Source of the DNA: Micromonospora sp. H61
GTDB taxonomy: Bacteria > Actinomycetota > Actinomycetes > Mycobacteriales > Micromonosporaceae
Direction: 5' to 3'
Assembly (NCBI RefSeq): GCF_018070325.1
Contig: NZ_JAGPXY010000007.1
Span: 58,616 to 122,615, forward strand
Length of the DNA: 64,000 nucleotides
Shown piece by piece: positions 45,408 to 53,659 of this stretch. The position numbers were made by a program, and so were the translations under genes. How positions within the stretch are numbered: the stretch's first letter is position 1; the number at the start of each line of letters is the position of its first letter. The notes beneath the pieces were generated by a model, which saw only the letters and a list, made by a program, of their open reading frames with translations, searched no databases and had not been told where the DNA came from.

Positions 45408-45427
45408 TGAATGCGGTAGCGGGGTGG

Positions 45428-45458
45428 TGCGCTGGCCGTTGGGCGGACGGCCAGCGCA
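45428..45458 (-). terminator. Terminator after the clan A GH-CBM13 gene
   Basis: Perfect 12-base stem (45428-45439 with 45447-45458) and a seven-base loop, 19 bases past the leftward stop at 45477 and just before the next promoter. Confidence 0.75.
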
Positions 45459-45476
45459 TCCACCGTCCCGGGACGC

Positions 45477-47312
45477 CTACCGCCCCAGGAGCCGCCAGGT
45501 CTGGTTCAACGGGCTGCCCTGATTGACCGCCCTGCAGGTCCACTGGTGGACCAGCGCGCCAGCCGCCGTGGAGACCGCGTTGACATCGACGCACTTGCCA
45601 CTGTGTCGGGCGACGAGTTGGTAGTCGTGCGAGTCGTTGCCCGAGTAGGTGACCTTACGCAGCGTGAACTGCTGGTTGAGGCCGTTCAGGCAGGTCCACT
45701 GGTGCACCGCCGCGCCGTCGGCGGTGGAGACGCCGCTGACGTCGAGGCACTTGCCGCTCTGCTGGTTGACCACGGTGTAGGTGTTGGCCACTCCGGCGAC
45801 CGGGCGGAAGTTCCAGAGCTGCTGGTCACCGCCGTCGCAGTAGTTCTGCTGTTGGACGTTGCCGTCCGCGGTGCTCAGGCCGGCGTTGTTCAGGCACTGC
45901 TGAGAGTGCTGGGCCACCGCCACCGACTGGAAGCCACCGTCCGAGGGGGGCAGCAGCGTGACGGTGTACGTGTCGCTCTGGTTGGTGTACGGCACTGTCA
46001 CCGTGGCGTTGTTGTTCGACACCCCGACCACGCTGTTCGAGACCGTGACCGGCCCCGCCACGGCACCGCCACCGTTGTGCGCAATGCGTTGGGTGAGGAC
46101 CCGGACCTGGTTGTTCTGCACGATGCCGCTGGTGGTGTCCAGTCGTTGCAGGTTGACGGACAGGTTCCCGGTGGTACGACCACCGCCGACCAGCACCTTC
46201 GCCACCCCGGCAGCCTTGGTGGCATACGCGTCGTACGACTGGCTGGGGGTCACCGCGACGATCTCCCCGACCTGGGAGGCGTAGTAGCGGTAGTTCCACC
46301 ACTCCCCCTTGGGCTGGTGCTGGCCGGCCGAGTTACGGATCAACAGGTTGCCGAGGTCGTTGTGCAGGCTGCCGCCGCTGGCCCAGTTCGCCCGCAGGCC
46401 GTCGGCCCGGGCCCGTTCCAGGCGCGCGATGTACCAGGCGCCGTCGGCCGGGTTCTGCTCGTCGGGCGCGCCGTACTCGTTGATCTGGTACGGACGCGGG
46501 TGGGCGATGCCGCGCGGGTCGAGGGTGGCGTTGGCGGCGGCGACGTTCGCGACCGGGTCACCGGGCAGCGAGTGCCAGCTGATGATGTCCGGCACGGTGT
46601 TTGTCGAGCGGACGAAGTCCAGGTACTGGTTCCAGAAGGTGTGTGTGGTCGACGGTACGCAGGCGCAGCTCGGCCCGACGATGAGCTGGCTGGGGAACTC
46701 CGCCCGGATGCGCTGGTAGGTCCGCCGCCACAGTTCGAGGTACTGGGAGATCGGCCGGTTCCAGAAGATGGTGATGTTGGGTTCGTTCCAGATGTCCCAC
46801 TGCACCGACAGCCCGGACGCCCGGACGTCGCTGATCAGGCGGGTCAGGAAGTTGTCGTAGTCGGTCCAGTTTCCGTTGTCACCGGGGAAGCGGGAGATTC
46901 CGGCGCCGTCGGCACCCCAGAGGTCGTGCGGCAGGAGAATGAACTTCCCGCCGAGGGCGGTGGTACGACGCGCCTGGGCGAGTGTGGAGTTCCAGCGCCG
47001 GTCGTAGGTTCCGCCGACCCAGCCACTGCCCGGGAGCTGCGCGCCGCCGGCGCGCATGTACTGGAACTTGACGTCCCGGTAGAAGTGGTCGGCCGGACCG
47101 CTGGCGTTCTCGGTCATGCCGTAGATCCAGCCAGAGGCGCGGTAGGTCGGCGCGCCGTTGGTGGTGGCGAAGTTGACGCTGATCGACTCGTCGGCGGCCT
47201 GGGCGGGGGCCGGGACGACGGTGACGGCGGCAGCGGCGGCGAGCAGGCCGACGACGAGTCGGGCCACGAACACGCGGGCTCGTCCTGACCTGCTGCGGGA
47301 CGGGGTTTTCAC
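45477..47312 (-). CDS. Secreted clan GH-A glycosidase (GH39-like) with C-terminal CBM13
   Basis: GTG 47312 is chosen for AAGGAG seven bases upstream; 611 residues. Signal peptide ends PAPAQA. Residues about 45-340 form a TIM barrel with the clan A pair: acid/base Glu177 in IWNEPN and nucleophile Glu279 in INEYGA. A beta-sandwich follows (about 345-460). The CBM13 (about 465-611) has QLWNF, NQQFTL and NQTWRL repeats. The barrel resembles GH39 beta-xylosidase-like enzymes, but GH79 or other clan A families cannot be excluded. Shares the type 2 operator and matched promoter with the neighbouring GH54, so the two are probably co-induced. Confidence 0.8.
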   Translation of the reverse strand: MKTPSRSRSGRARVFVARLVVGLLAAAAAVTVVPAPAQAADESISVNFATTNGAPTYRASGWIYGMTENASGPADHFYRDVKFQYMRAGGAQLPGSGWVGGTYDRRWNSTLAQARRTTALGGKFILLPHDLWGADGAGISRFPGDNGNWTDYDNFLTRLISDVRASGLSVQWDIWNEPNITIFWNRPISQYLELWRRTYQRIRAEFPSQLIVGPSCACVPSTTHTFWNQYLDFVRSTNTVPDIISWHSLPGDPVANVAAANATLDPRGIAHPRPYQINEYGAPDEQNPADGAWYIARLERARADGLRANWASGGSLHNDLGNLLIRNSAGQHQPKGEWWNYRYYASQVGEIVAVTPSQSYDAYATKAAGVAKVLVGGGRTTGNLSVNLQRLDTTSGIVQNNQVRVLTQRIAHNGGGAVAGPVTVSNSVVGVSNNNATVTVPYTNQSDTYTVTLLPPSDGGFQSVAVAQHSQQCLNNAGLSTADGNVQQQNYCDGGDQQLWNFRPVAGVANTYTVVNQQSGKCLDVSGVSTADGAAVHQWTCLNGLNQQFTLRKVTYSGNDSHDYQLVARHSGKCVDVNAVSTAAGALVHQWTCRAVNQGSPLNQTWRLLGR

Positions 47313-47361
47313 GGGCGGCTCCTTGGTGGGGCGCGGGGGACGCTCTCCGGAGGGCAGCACT

Positions 47362-47410
47362 TGCGAATCGATTCGCACGGATCGTAGGACCGGGAACTGA
47401 ACGATGTCAA
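47362..47410 (-). promoter_or_regulatory. Clan A GH promoter with type 2 operator
   Basis: Leftward TTGACA (47410-47405), an 18-base spacer and TACGAT (47386-47381). The perfect 16-base palindrome TGCGAATCGATTCGCA (47377-47362) follows three bases after. The architecture is identical to 45359-45407. Confidence 0.87.
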
Positions 47411-47473
47411 TGAAGTGACGGCGCGGTGACGCCCGCGTTGCCCAGCGATCCTCCCGGTACGACCAACTGACCC

Positions 47474-47532
47474 TTGACCCCCGGGTATGGCCAGACCTAT
47501 CTTCGGGCGAACCGATTCGTCGAATCGATTCG
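47474..47532 (+). promoter_or_regulatory. Third importer promoter with tandem type 2 operators
   Basis: TTGACC (47474-47479), an 18-base spacer and TATCTT (47498-47503). Two abutting operators follow: GCGAACCGATTCGT (47507-47520) and CGAATCGATTCG (47521-47532). They sit just after the expected transcription start, as for a LacI-type roadblock. The leader to ATG 47612 is about 100 bases. Confidence 0.82.
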
Positions 47533-47611
47533 CCTCATGGTTGGACTGGTCCGACCCGCGACGATCAACCGACACACCCCACCTGACGATCGATTTGAAG
47601 TGAGGCACCAC

Positions 47612-48850
47612 ATGACCGGACTCAGTCGTCGGCGGCGCCTGGCCGCCGTCGCCGTGATAGCTCTCGCCACAGTGACGGGCAGCGCCTGTTCGTCGTCCGG
47701 CGACGGTGGCGCCGACGGTGGCGCCTACCTCGTCTGGGACCCGTATCCGCAGTTCGCCGACGACTCCGAGTGGGTAGCGCTGCTCAAGAAGTGCGGCACC
47801 TCCGCGGGCGTGACGGTCGAGCGGACCGGCTACGACACCACCGACCTGACCAACAAGGCGCTGCTCGCCGCCCAGCAGGGAAACTCACCGGACGTGCTGA
47901 TCGTGGACAACCCGGTCATCTCAACTCTGGCCGAAGCCGGTGCGCTCACCACCACCGACGACAACAAGCTGGACGTCTCGGCCATGGAGAAGAACCTGCT
48001 CGGCGCCGGCCAGAGCAACGGCAAGACCTACGGGGTGCCGATCGGGGCGAACACCCTCGCCCTCTACTACAACAAGGACGTGCTCACCGCCGCCGGCGTC
48101 GATCCCGCCGCCGTCAAGGACTGGACCTCACTGACCGCGGCACTGACCAAGGTCAAGGCCAAGGGGAAGAAGGGCATCACCTTCTCCGCGATCGGCACCG
48201 AGGAGGGCAGCTTCCAGTTCCTGCCCTGGTTCTGGGGGTCGGGTGCCCAACTGACGAGTCTGGACTCGCCGCAGGCGGTGTCCGCGCTGACGCTCTGGAC
48301 CGACTGGCTCAAGCAGGGCCACGCCCCGAACTCCGTCATCAACAACACCCAGACCACGAGCTGGCAGGAGTTCGCCACCGGCGACTACGCGTTCGCCGAG
48401 AACGGCACCTGGCAGTTGGCCAACGCGGAGAAGCTGGGCTTCTCGTACGGCACTATCCCCATCCCGGCCAGCGCGGGCGGCCCGGCCCCGGCGCCCACCG
48501 GCGGTGAGTTCGTCTCCATCCCGGTGCAGAAGAAGACCAGCCGGTACGAGACGTCGCAGAAGCTCGTCACCTGCCTGACCAACGCCGACAACCTCCTCAC
48601 CACCGACACCACGCTCTCCTACGTCGCGCCCGTCGCCGCCGTACAGGAGCGACAGGCCACCGCGGACCCCAAGCTCAAGGTGTGGGTGGAGGCGGTCCGG
48701 GCAGCCAAGGGCCGCACCGGTGACGACCTCGGCACGAAGTACCCGAAGATCTCCGAAGCGCTGTGGACCGCTGTGCAGTCGGCCCTCAGCGGCGGGAAGT
48801 CGCCACAGGAGGCACTCGCCGCCGCGCAGACCGCCGCCACGACCAGGTAA
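47612..48850 (+). CDS. Sugar ABC transporter substrate-binding lipoprotein (CUT1)
   Basis: ATG 47612 with TGAGG about nine bases upstream; 412 residues. Lipobox in TGSACS near residue 28. Family 1 solute-binding fold (AYLVWDPYPQFADDSEWVAL, SPDVLIVDNPVISTLAEAGA, FAENGTWQLANAEKLGFSYG). First of four genes (binding protein, two permeases, cytosolic glycosidase) under tandem type 2 operators. The co-regulated secreted enzymes (GH54, clan A GH) suggest arabinose-containing xylo- or arabino-oligosaccharides as cargo (inference). Confidence 0.92.
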   Translation: MTGLSRRRRLAAVAVIALATVTGSACSSSGDGGADGGAYLVWDPYPQFADDSEWVALLKKCGTSAGVTVERTGYDTTDLTNKALLAAQQGNSPDVLIVDNPVISTLAEAGALTTTDDNKLDVSAMEKNLLGAGQSNGKTYGVPIGANTLALYYNKDVLTAAGVDPAAVKDWTSLTAALTKVKAKGKKGITFSAIGTEEGSFQFLPWFWGSGAQLTSLDSPQAVSALTLWTDWLKQGHAPNSVINNTQTTSWQEFATGDYAFAENGTWQLANAEKLGFSYGTIPIPASAGGPAPAPTGGEFVSIPVQKKTSRYETSQKLVTCLTNADNLLTTDTTLSYVAPVAAVQERQATADPKLKVWVEAVRAAKGRTGDDLGTKYPKISEALWTAVQSALSGGKSPQEALAAAQTAATTR

Positions 48851-48868
48851 GCGATCCGAACCGACACC

Positions 48869-49840
48869 ATGCCCTCCACGACAGAGACCTCCACCGCCGT
48901 ACGAGACCAGGGTGGGGCGGCGAGCGCCGCCCCACCCGGGCCTCCCCCGTCCCGTGCCCGGCGGCCCAGCCGATGGTGGGCGTGGGGCTTCCTGGCACCC
49001 GTGACCATCTACCTGGCGGCCTTCTACGCCTACCCGCTCTACCGCAACGTCGAGTTGAGCCTGCGCGAGTACACAGTCCGCTCGTTCGTGCAGGGCGGAG
49101 CGCCCTTCGCCGGCCTCGACAACTACCGGACGGTCCTGACCGACCCGGCGTTCGGGCCGACGCTGACGCACACAGTGGTCTTCACAGCGGCCTCGCTCGT
49201 CTTCCAGTTCACCATCGGCATGGCCCTGGCCCTCTTCTTCCACCAGCACTTCCCGCTGTCGCGCACGCTGCGGGCACTGATCCTCGTGCCGTGGCTGCTG
49301 CCACTGATCGTCTCGGCGTCGACCTGGTCGTGGCTGCTCAACAGTGACTCGGGGCTGGTCAACGCGGCGCTCGGCGTCGTCGGGATCGACCCGGTCAACT
49401 GGCTCACCTCGCCGGGCTGGTCACTCACCTCGGTGATCATCGCGAACGTCTGGATCGGCATCCCGTTCAACCTGGTGGTGCTCTACAGCGGCCTACAGGC
49501 GATCCCGACCGAGATGTACGAGGCATCCGCGCTCGACGGCGCGACGGGGTGGCAACGGTTCTGGGGGATCACCTTCCCGTTGCTGCGTCCCGTCTCCCTG
49601 ATCACGCTGCTGCTGGGGCTGATCTACACGCTGAAGGTCTTCGACATCATCTGGATCATGACGAAGGGCGGCCCGACCGGCTCCTCGGCAACCCTCGCCA
49701 CCTGGTCGTACCGGCTCGGCTTCGGCAACCTGCTGCCCGAGTTCGGCCCGGGCGCGGCCATCGGGAACCTGCTCATCGTGCTGGCCCTGATCGCCGGCCT
49801 CGTCTACATCCGGATCGAGCGGAGGCAGCAGCTCCGATGA
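48869..49840 (+). CDS. CUT1 sugar ABC transporter permease (MalF-like)
   Basis: 323 residues from ATG 48869, 18 bases after the binding-protein gene. A disordered N-terminal tail (about 35 residues, Pro/Ala-rich) precedes six membrane helices. EAA-type loop MYEASALDGATGWQRFWGIT, then FPLLRPV. KGGPTGSSATLATWSYRLGF is the late MalF-type segment. Translationally coupled to the next permease. Confidence 0.93.
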   Translation: MPSTTETSTAVRDQGGAASAAPPGPPPSRARRPSRWWAWGFLAPVTIYLAAFYAYPLYRNVELSLREYTVRSFVQGGAPFAGLDNYRTVLTDPAFGPTLTHTVVFTAASLVFQFTIGMALALFFHQHFPLSRTLRALILVPWLLPLIVSASTWSWLLNSDSGLVNAALGVVGIDPVNWLTSPGWSLTSVIIANVWIGIPFNLVVLYSGLQAIPTEMYEASALDGATGWQRFWGITFPLLRPVSLITLLLGLIYTLKVFDIIWIMTKGGPTGSSATLATWSYRLGFGNLLPEFGPGAAIGNLLIVLALIAGLVYIRIERRQQLR

Positions 49841-50661
49841 CCACCTCGACGCCTCGGGCCTGGTGGAAGACCGGCGTCGGCCTGGTGCTGACCGGGCTGA
49901 TGCTCTTCCCCGTCTACTGGATGATCAACGTGTCCTTCACCCGGGACCAGGACATGCGGGCCAGTCCCCCGCACCTGTTCCCCACCAACGGCACCCTGGA
50001 CGGCTACCGGGCGGTGCTCGACCAGCAACTGCCGTACCTCGGCACCAGCTTTCTGGTCGGCCTCGGCACTGTGGTGCTGACCGTGGCGCTGGCCGCCCCC
50101 GCCGGTTACGCCCTGGCGAAGCTCCGGCCGCCCGGCGGCCCGGCGTTGAGTTTCCTGCTGCTGATCGCGCAGATGATCCCGGGGATCATCATGGCGATGG
50201 GCTTCTACGCCATCTACCTCACCCTCGGCGTCCTCAACACGCTGCCCGGCCTGATCCTGGCCGACACGACGCTCGCGGTGCCGTTCGCTGTCCTGATCTT
50301 CACGGCGTTCATGTCCGGCATCCCCGACGAACTGCTCCAGGCCGCCGTGGTCGACGGGGCCGGTCGGCTGCGGACCTTCTGGTCGGTCGTGCTGCCGGTC
50401 AGCCGCAACTCGATCGTCACGGTGTCGCTCTTCGCGTTCCTGTGGTCGTGGTCGGACTTCATCTTCGCCTCGACCCTGGCCGGCGGCGGCGACTACCAGC
50501 CGATCACCCTCGGCATCTACCACTACATCGGCAACAACAACCAGCAGTGGAACGCCATCATGGCCACCGCAGTCGTCGCCTCGATCCCCGCCGCCGTGCT
50601 GCTGGTCCTGGCCCAGCGGTACGTCTCGATGGGCGTGACCGCCGGCGCCGTCAAGGACTGA
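49837..50661 (+). CDS. CUT1 sugar ABC transporter permease (MalG-like)
   Basis: ATG 49837 overlaps the preceding stop (ATGA). 274 residues with six membrane helices. EAA-type loop LLQAAVVDGAGRLRTFWSVV, then LPVSRNS; C-terminus YVSMGVTAGAVKD. The partner of the upstream permease; the ATPase must be encoded elsewhere. Confidence 0.93.
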   Translation: MTTSTPRAWWKTGVGLVLTGLMLFPVYWMINVSFTRDQDMRASPPHLFPTNGTLDGYRAVLDQQLPYLGTSFLVGLGTVVLTVALAAPAGYALAKLRPPGGPALSFLLLIAQMIPGIIMAMGFYAIYLTLGVLNTLPGLILADTTLAVPFAVLIFTAFMSGIPDELLQAAVVDGAGRLRTFWSVVLPVSRNSIVTVSLFAFLWSWSDFIFASTLAGGGDYQPITLGIYHYIGNNNQQWNAIMATAVVASIPAAVLLVLAQRYVSMGVTAGAVKD

Positions 50662-50717
50662 CCATCCGCGGCGGTCGAGGACTGACCACCCGCACCACAG
50701 AAAGGCACCCGCCACCC

Positions 50718-52430
50718 ATGACCGTCGCCCCGTCCGGTCCGGAGTTCGCAATCCAGGACATCCCGTTCAGCTACCGCGGATCCTGGTTCAACATCTCCCC
50801 GGTGGTAGCCGAGAAGACGTACGCCGACGACCTGCACCTGGTCTCCCACCAGACCGGGCTGCACCCCGTACTGCGACTCACTCCCATGGTCGCCGGCACC
50901 ACTGTCGTCGCCACGCCCGCGCTGCTGACCTGGCGCAACGGGGCCAACCGGATCGAGGCCGTCTACGAAGGGCCGGAAACCCTGCGGATCCGGGGCCACC
51001 GGCTCGGCCTGCGGGTGGCCGCTGCCGCGCACACCCTCACCCCGTTCAGCGGCACCTACCTGTACGCCGATCCGGTCGACGGATCACACGTGTTCACCTC
51101 GTACGAGACCGGTCGCCGCTACCGCGTCACCGTGCTTTCCGGCGCACTGCTGCGGACCGACGGCTCGCAGGCGCTCGGCACCGCCGAGCGCTCCCTTGAC
51201 CTTCCCGGGGACCAGCCCTGGGAGATCGCGATCGAGGAGTACGCCACCGCCCGCCGCCCGTACGCCGGGTCCGCCACCTTCGAGCAGTTGTGCCGCGACC
51301 GGTTCGCGGAGTTCACCGCGTTCGTCGACGCGATAGCGCCCTGGCGCGGCCCGGAGACCCCGGCCGCCGAACTGGCCGCGTACGTCCTGTGGTCGGCCAC
51401 TGTCGCCCCGGCGGGCTTCGTCACCCGGCCGGCCGTCCTGATGTCCAAGCACTGGATGGACAAGGTGTGGAGCTGGGACCACTGCTTCAACGCGATCGCC
51501 CTGGCGGCCGGCGAGCCGGAGCTGGCCTGGCACCAGTTCCAGTTGCCCTTCGACCACCAGGACGAGGCCGGCGCCCTCCCCGACTCGGTCACCCATTCGG
51601 AGGTCCTGCACAACTACGTCAAGCCCCCGATCCACGGCTGGGCCCTCCGGCACCTGCGCCGACGCCTTCCCCAGCCACCGGACCGGGCGGCGCTGGCGCA
51701 GACGTACGACCGGCTCGCCCGCTGGACCGGGTTCTGGCTCGACGCGCGACGCGCCCCCGGCCACGACCTGCCGCACTACCAGCACGGCAACGACAGCGGC
51801 TGGGACAACGCCACCACCTTCGACGACAACCGGGTCCTCGAGACCGCTGACCTCGCCGCGTTCCTGGTCTCGCAGCTTCGCTACCTCGCCGACCTCGCCA
51901 CCGAGCTGGGCGAGCCCGCCACCCGCTGGTCCCGGGAGGCCGACCGGATCCACGGGGCGATGCTGCGCGACCTGTGGGACGGCGAACGCTTCTGCGCGCG
52001 GGACCCCCACACCGGGCACCGGCGACCCAGCCGCAGCCTGCTCGACCTGATGCCCGTCGCGCTCGGGGCCGACCTGCCGGCCACGGTCGCCGCTGCCCTG
52101 GCGCGCGGCGTCGAAACCCACCTGACCACGCACGGGCTGGCCACCGAACCGACCGACTCGGCCCACTACCTGGCCGACGGCTACTGGCGTGGCCCGATCT
52201 GGGCACCCTCCACCGTCCTGGTCGAGGACGGCCTACGCCGGGCCGGGCAGACCAGAATCGCCGACGACATCAGTCGGCGGTTCCTCGCGCTGTGCGAGAA
52301 GTCCGGCTTCGCGGAGAACTTCGACGCCGAGACCGGCACCGGGCTGCGGGACCGCGCCTACACCTGGACCGCCAGCAGCTATCTCATCCTCGCCGCCGCC
52401 CAGGAGGAACGGCGGGCCAGGGGCGGATAG
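50718..52430 (+). CDS. Cytosolic (alpha/alpha)6-barrel glycosidase, GH63/GH37/amylo-glucosidase-like
   Basis: 570 residues from ATG 50718, with AAAGG further upstream than usual; 56 bases after the permease stop. There is no signal peptide. The N-terminal roughly 190 residues are a beta-sandwich like those of bacterial GH63 and glycogen-debranching-type enzymes. The C-terminal part is an (alpha/alpha)6 barrel with DKVWSWDHCFNAIAL (near 255), HGNDSGWDNATTFDD (near 355) and the late DGYWRGPIWAPST (near 490). It should cleave the oligosaccharide imported by this operon inside the cell. Family assignment is approximate and the bond specificity unknown. Confidence 0.75.
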   Translation: MTVAPSGPEFAIQDIPFSYRGSWFNISPVVAEKTYADDLHLVSHQTGLHPVLRLTPMVAGTTVVATPALLTWRNGANRIEAVYEGPETLRIRGHRLGLRVAAAAHTLTPFSGTYLYADPVDGSHVFTSYETGRRYRVTVLSGALLRTDGSQALGTAERSLDLPGDQPWEIAIEEYATARRPYAGSATFEQLCRDRFAEFTAFVDAIAPWRGPETPAAELAAYVLWSATVAPAGFVTRPAVLMSKHWMDKVWSWDHCFNAIALAAGEPELAWHQFQLPFDHQDEAGALPDSVTHSEVLHNYVKPPIHGWALRHLRRRLPQPPDRAALAQTYDRLARWTGFWLDARRAPGHDLPHYQHGNDSGWDNATTFDDNRVLETADLAAFLVSQLRYLADLATELGEPATRWSREADRIHGAMLRDLWDGERFCARDPHTGHRRPSRSLLDLMPVALGADLPATVAAALARGVETHLTTHGLATEPTDSAHYLADGYWRGPIWAPSTVLVEDGLRRAGQTRIADDISRRFLALCEKSGFAENFDAETGTGLRDRAYTWTASSYLILAAAQEERRARGG

Positions 52431-52440
52431 CCGAGTCGGA

Positions 52441-53454
52441 TCAGCGGCCCCGGACCGGGCCCGTGCTGGAACGCAACGAGATGGGCGGGCTGTAAAGGCG
52501 GTGTCGTGGCACGGCGCCGGGAGCCGCGATGATCTCCAAAAGTAGCGACACCGCCTCGGCGCCCATCTCGACCATCGGCACGTCGGCGGCCGTCAGCGGC
52601 GGGCGGAAATCCTCCGCCCAGTGCTGCGCGGCGACTCCGGTGACGGAGAAGTCGCGTGGCACTGACAGCCCGGCGCCGGTCAACGCGCGCTGCATTCCGG
52701 GCAGTGCGGCCTCGTTGATGGTGGCCACTGCCGTGACCTCCGGGTGCGTCGCGAGCAGTTGCTCCATACACGCCTCGCCGGAGGCGGTGTCGTCGCCGCT
52801 GCAGACCTCCACGCCGGTCAAGCCCCGCTCCACCGCCGCCGCACGAAAGCCGGTCAGCGCGCGATGGCTGGGGCCGTACCCGGCGGCCACCAACTCGGCG
52901 GACCGGTTCACGAGTGCCACGTGCCGGTGCCCCAGATCGGCCAGGTGCTGCACGCAGCGGGCGATCAGCCCGGCGTAGTCGATGTCGATCCAGCTCATCC
53001 CGTGCGGCTCGGCGGTCCGGCCGATGGTGACGAACGGCAGGCCGGCCTTGGTCAGCCGGGTCACCCGGTCGTCCGCCAACCGGATCTCCATGAGGACCAC
53101 GCCGTCCACCCGGCGCCCGGTGACGATCCGCTCGAACGACCGGTCATGGTCGCCACCGGAGGGGGACAGCAGCACGTCGAGGTCGTGGCGGGCGGCGGCC
53201 TCGACGACGCTGGCCACGAAGCCCAGCTGCATGTCGGTCAACCGCTGGCTCGCCGGCGGGATGACCAGCCCGAGGGTGCGGGTGCGCCCCTCCTTGAGAG
53301 CACGGGCGCTGGCGTTCGGCCGGTAGTCCAACTCGTCGATGACCGACTGGATCCGTTGCCGGGTCGCCTCCGACACGCTGCGTTTTCCGCTGAGCACGTA
53401 GGAAACGGTGCTGCGGGACACCCCCGCCCGGCGAGCGATCTCCCCGATGTTCAT
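52441..53454 (-). CDS. LacI-family transcriptional regulator (LacI-2)
   Basis: 337 residues from ATG 53454, with GAGGGC upstream; a longer frame to 53535 has no start signals. Helix-turn-helix MNIGEIARRAGVSRSTVSYV at the N-terminus, hinge NASARALKEGRTRT, then the effector domain (TDMQLGFVASVVEAAARHDL, DGVVLMEI, VTGVAAQHWAEDFRPPL). It converges on the glycosidase gene with a ten-base gap. A type 2 operator lies just in front of its start, consistent with autoregulation, so it is the likely repressor of the GCGAATCGATTCGC regulon. Confidence 0.92.
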   Translation of the reverse strand: MNIGEIARRAGVSRSTVSYVLSGKRSVSEATRQRIQSVIDELDYRPNASARALKEGRTRTLGLVIPPASQRLTDMQLGFVASVVEAAARHDLDVLLSPSGGDHDRSFERIVTGRRVDGVVLMEIRLADDRVTRLTKAGLPFVTIGRTAEPHGMSWIDIDYAGLIARCVQHLADLGHRHVALVNRSAELVAAGYGPSHRALTGFRAAAVERGLTGVEVCSGDDTASGEACMEQLLATHPEVTAVATINEAALPGMQRALTGAGLSVPRDFSVTGVAAQHWAEDFRPPLTAADVPMVEMGAEAVSLLLEIIAAPGAVPRHRLYSPPISLRSSTGPVRGR

Positions 53455-53462
53455 CAATCGCC

Positions 53463-53478
53463 CTCGAATCGATTTTTG
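53463..53478 (-). promoter_or_regulatory. Type 2 operator before LacI-2
   Basis: CTCGAATCGATTTTTG contains the CGAATCGATT core with one degraded arm. It lies nine bases upstream of the LacI-2 start codon, so binding there would limit its own expression. Confidence 0.6.
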
Positions 53479-53573
53479 CCCCGATACGGGGACGCACCTT
53501 GCTCCGCCGACCAGCATATCCGTCCTCAGGCTCATCGATCGATGACCAACGTGTGCGAACTAGCGCTAATAGA

Positions 53574-53613
53574 TGGACGCCCATTAATGTCACAGGTATG
53601 ACGTGTGACGTCA
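53574..53613 (+). promoter_or_regulatory. GH54 promoter with GntR operator on the -10
   Basis: TGGACG (53574-53579), a 17-base spacer and TATGAC (53597-53602). The operator TATGACGTGTGACGTCA (53597-53613) begins at the -10 and is identical to the site between the GntR gene and the oxidative-pathway operon. The ATG follows at 53660. Confidence 0.75.
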
Positions 53614-53659
53614 ATTCCCTCGCCGCACCCCACCCCCACCACGCACCCGAAAGGATCCG

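Noticed and set aside
49863..50700. Upstream extension of the cytosolic glycosidase frame
   Set aside because: The extension lies over the permease gene in another frame; the real protein begins at the ATG at 50718.
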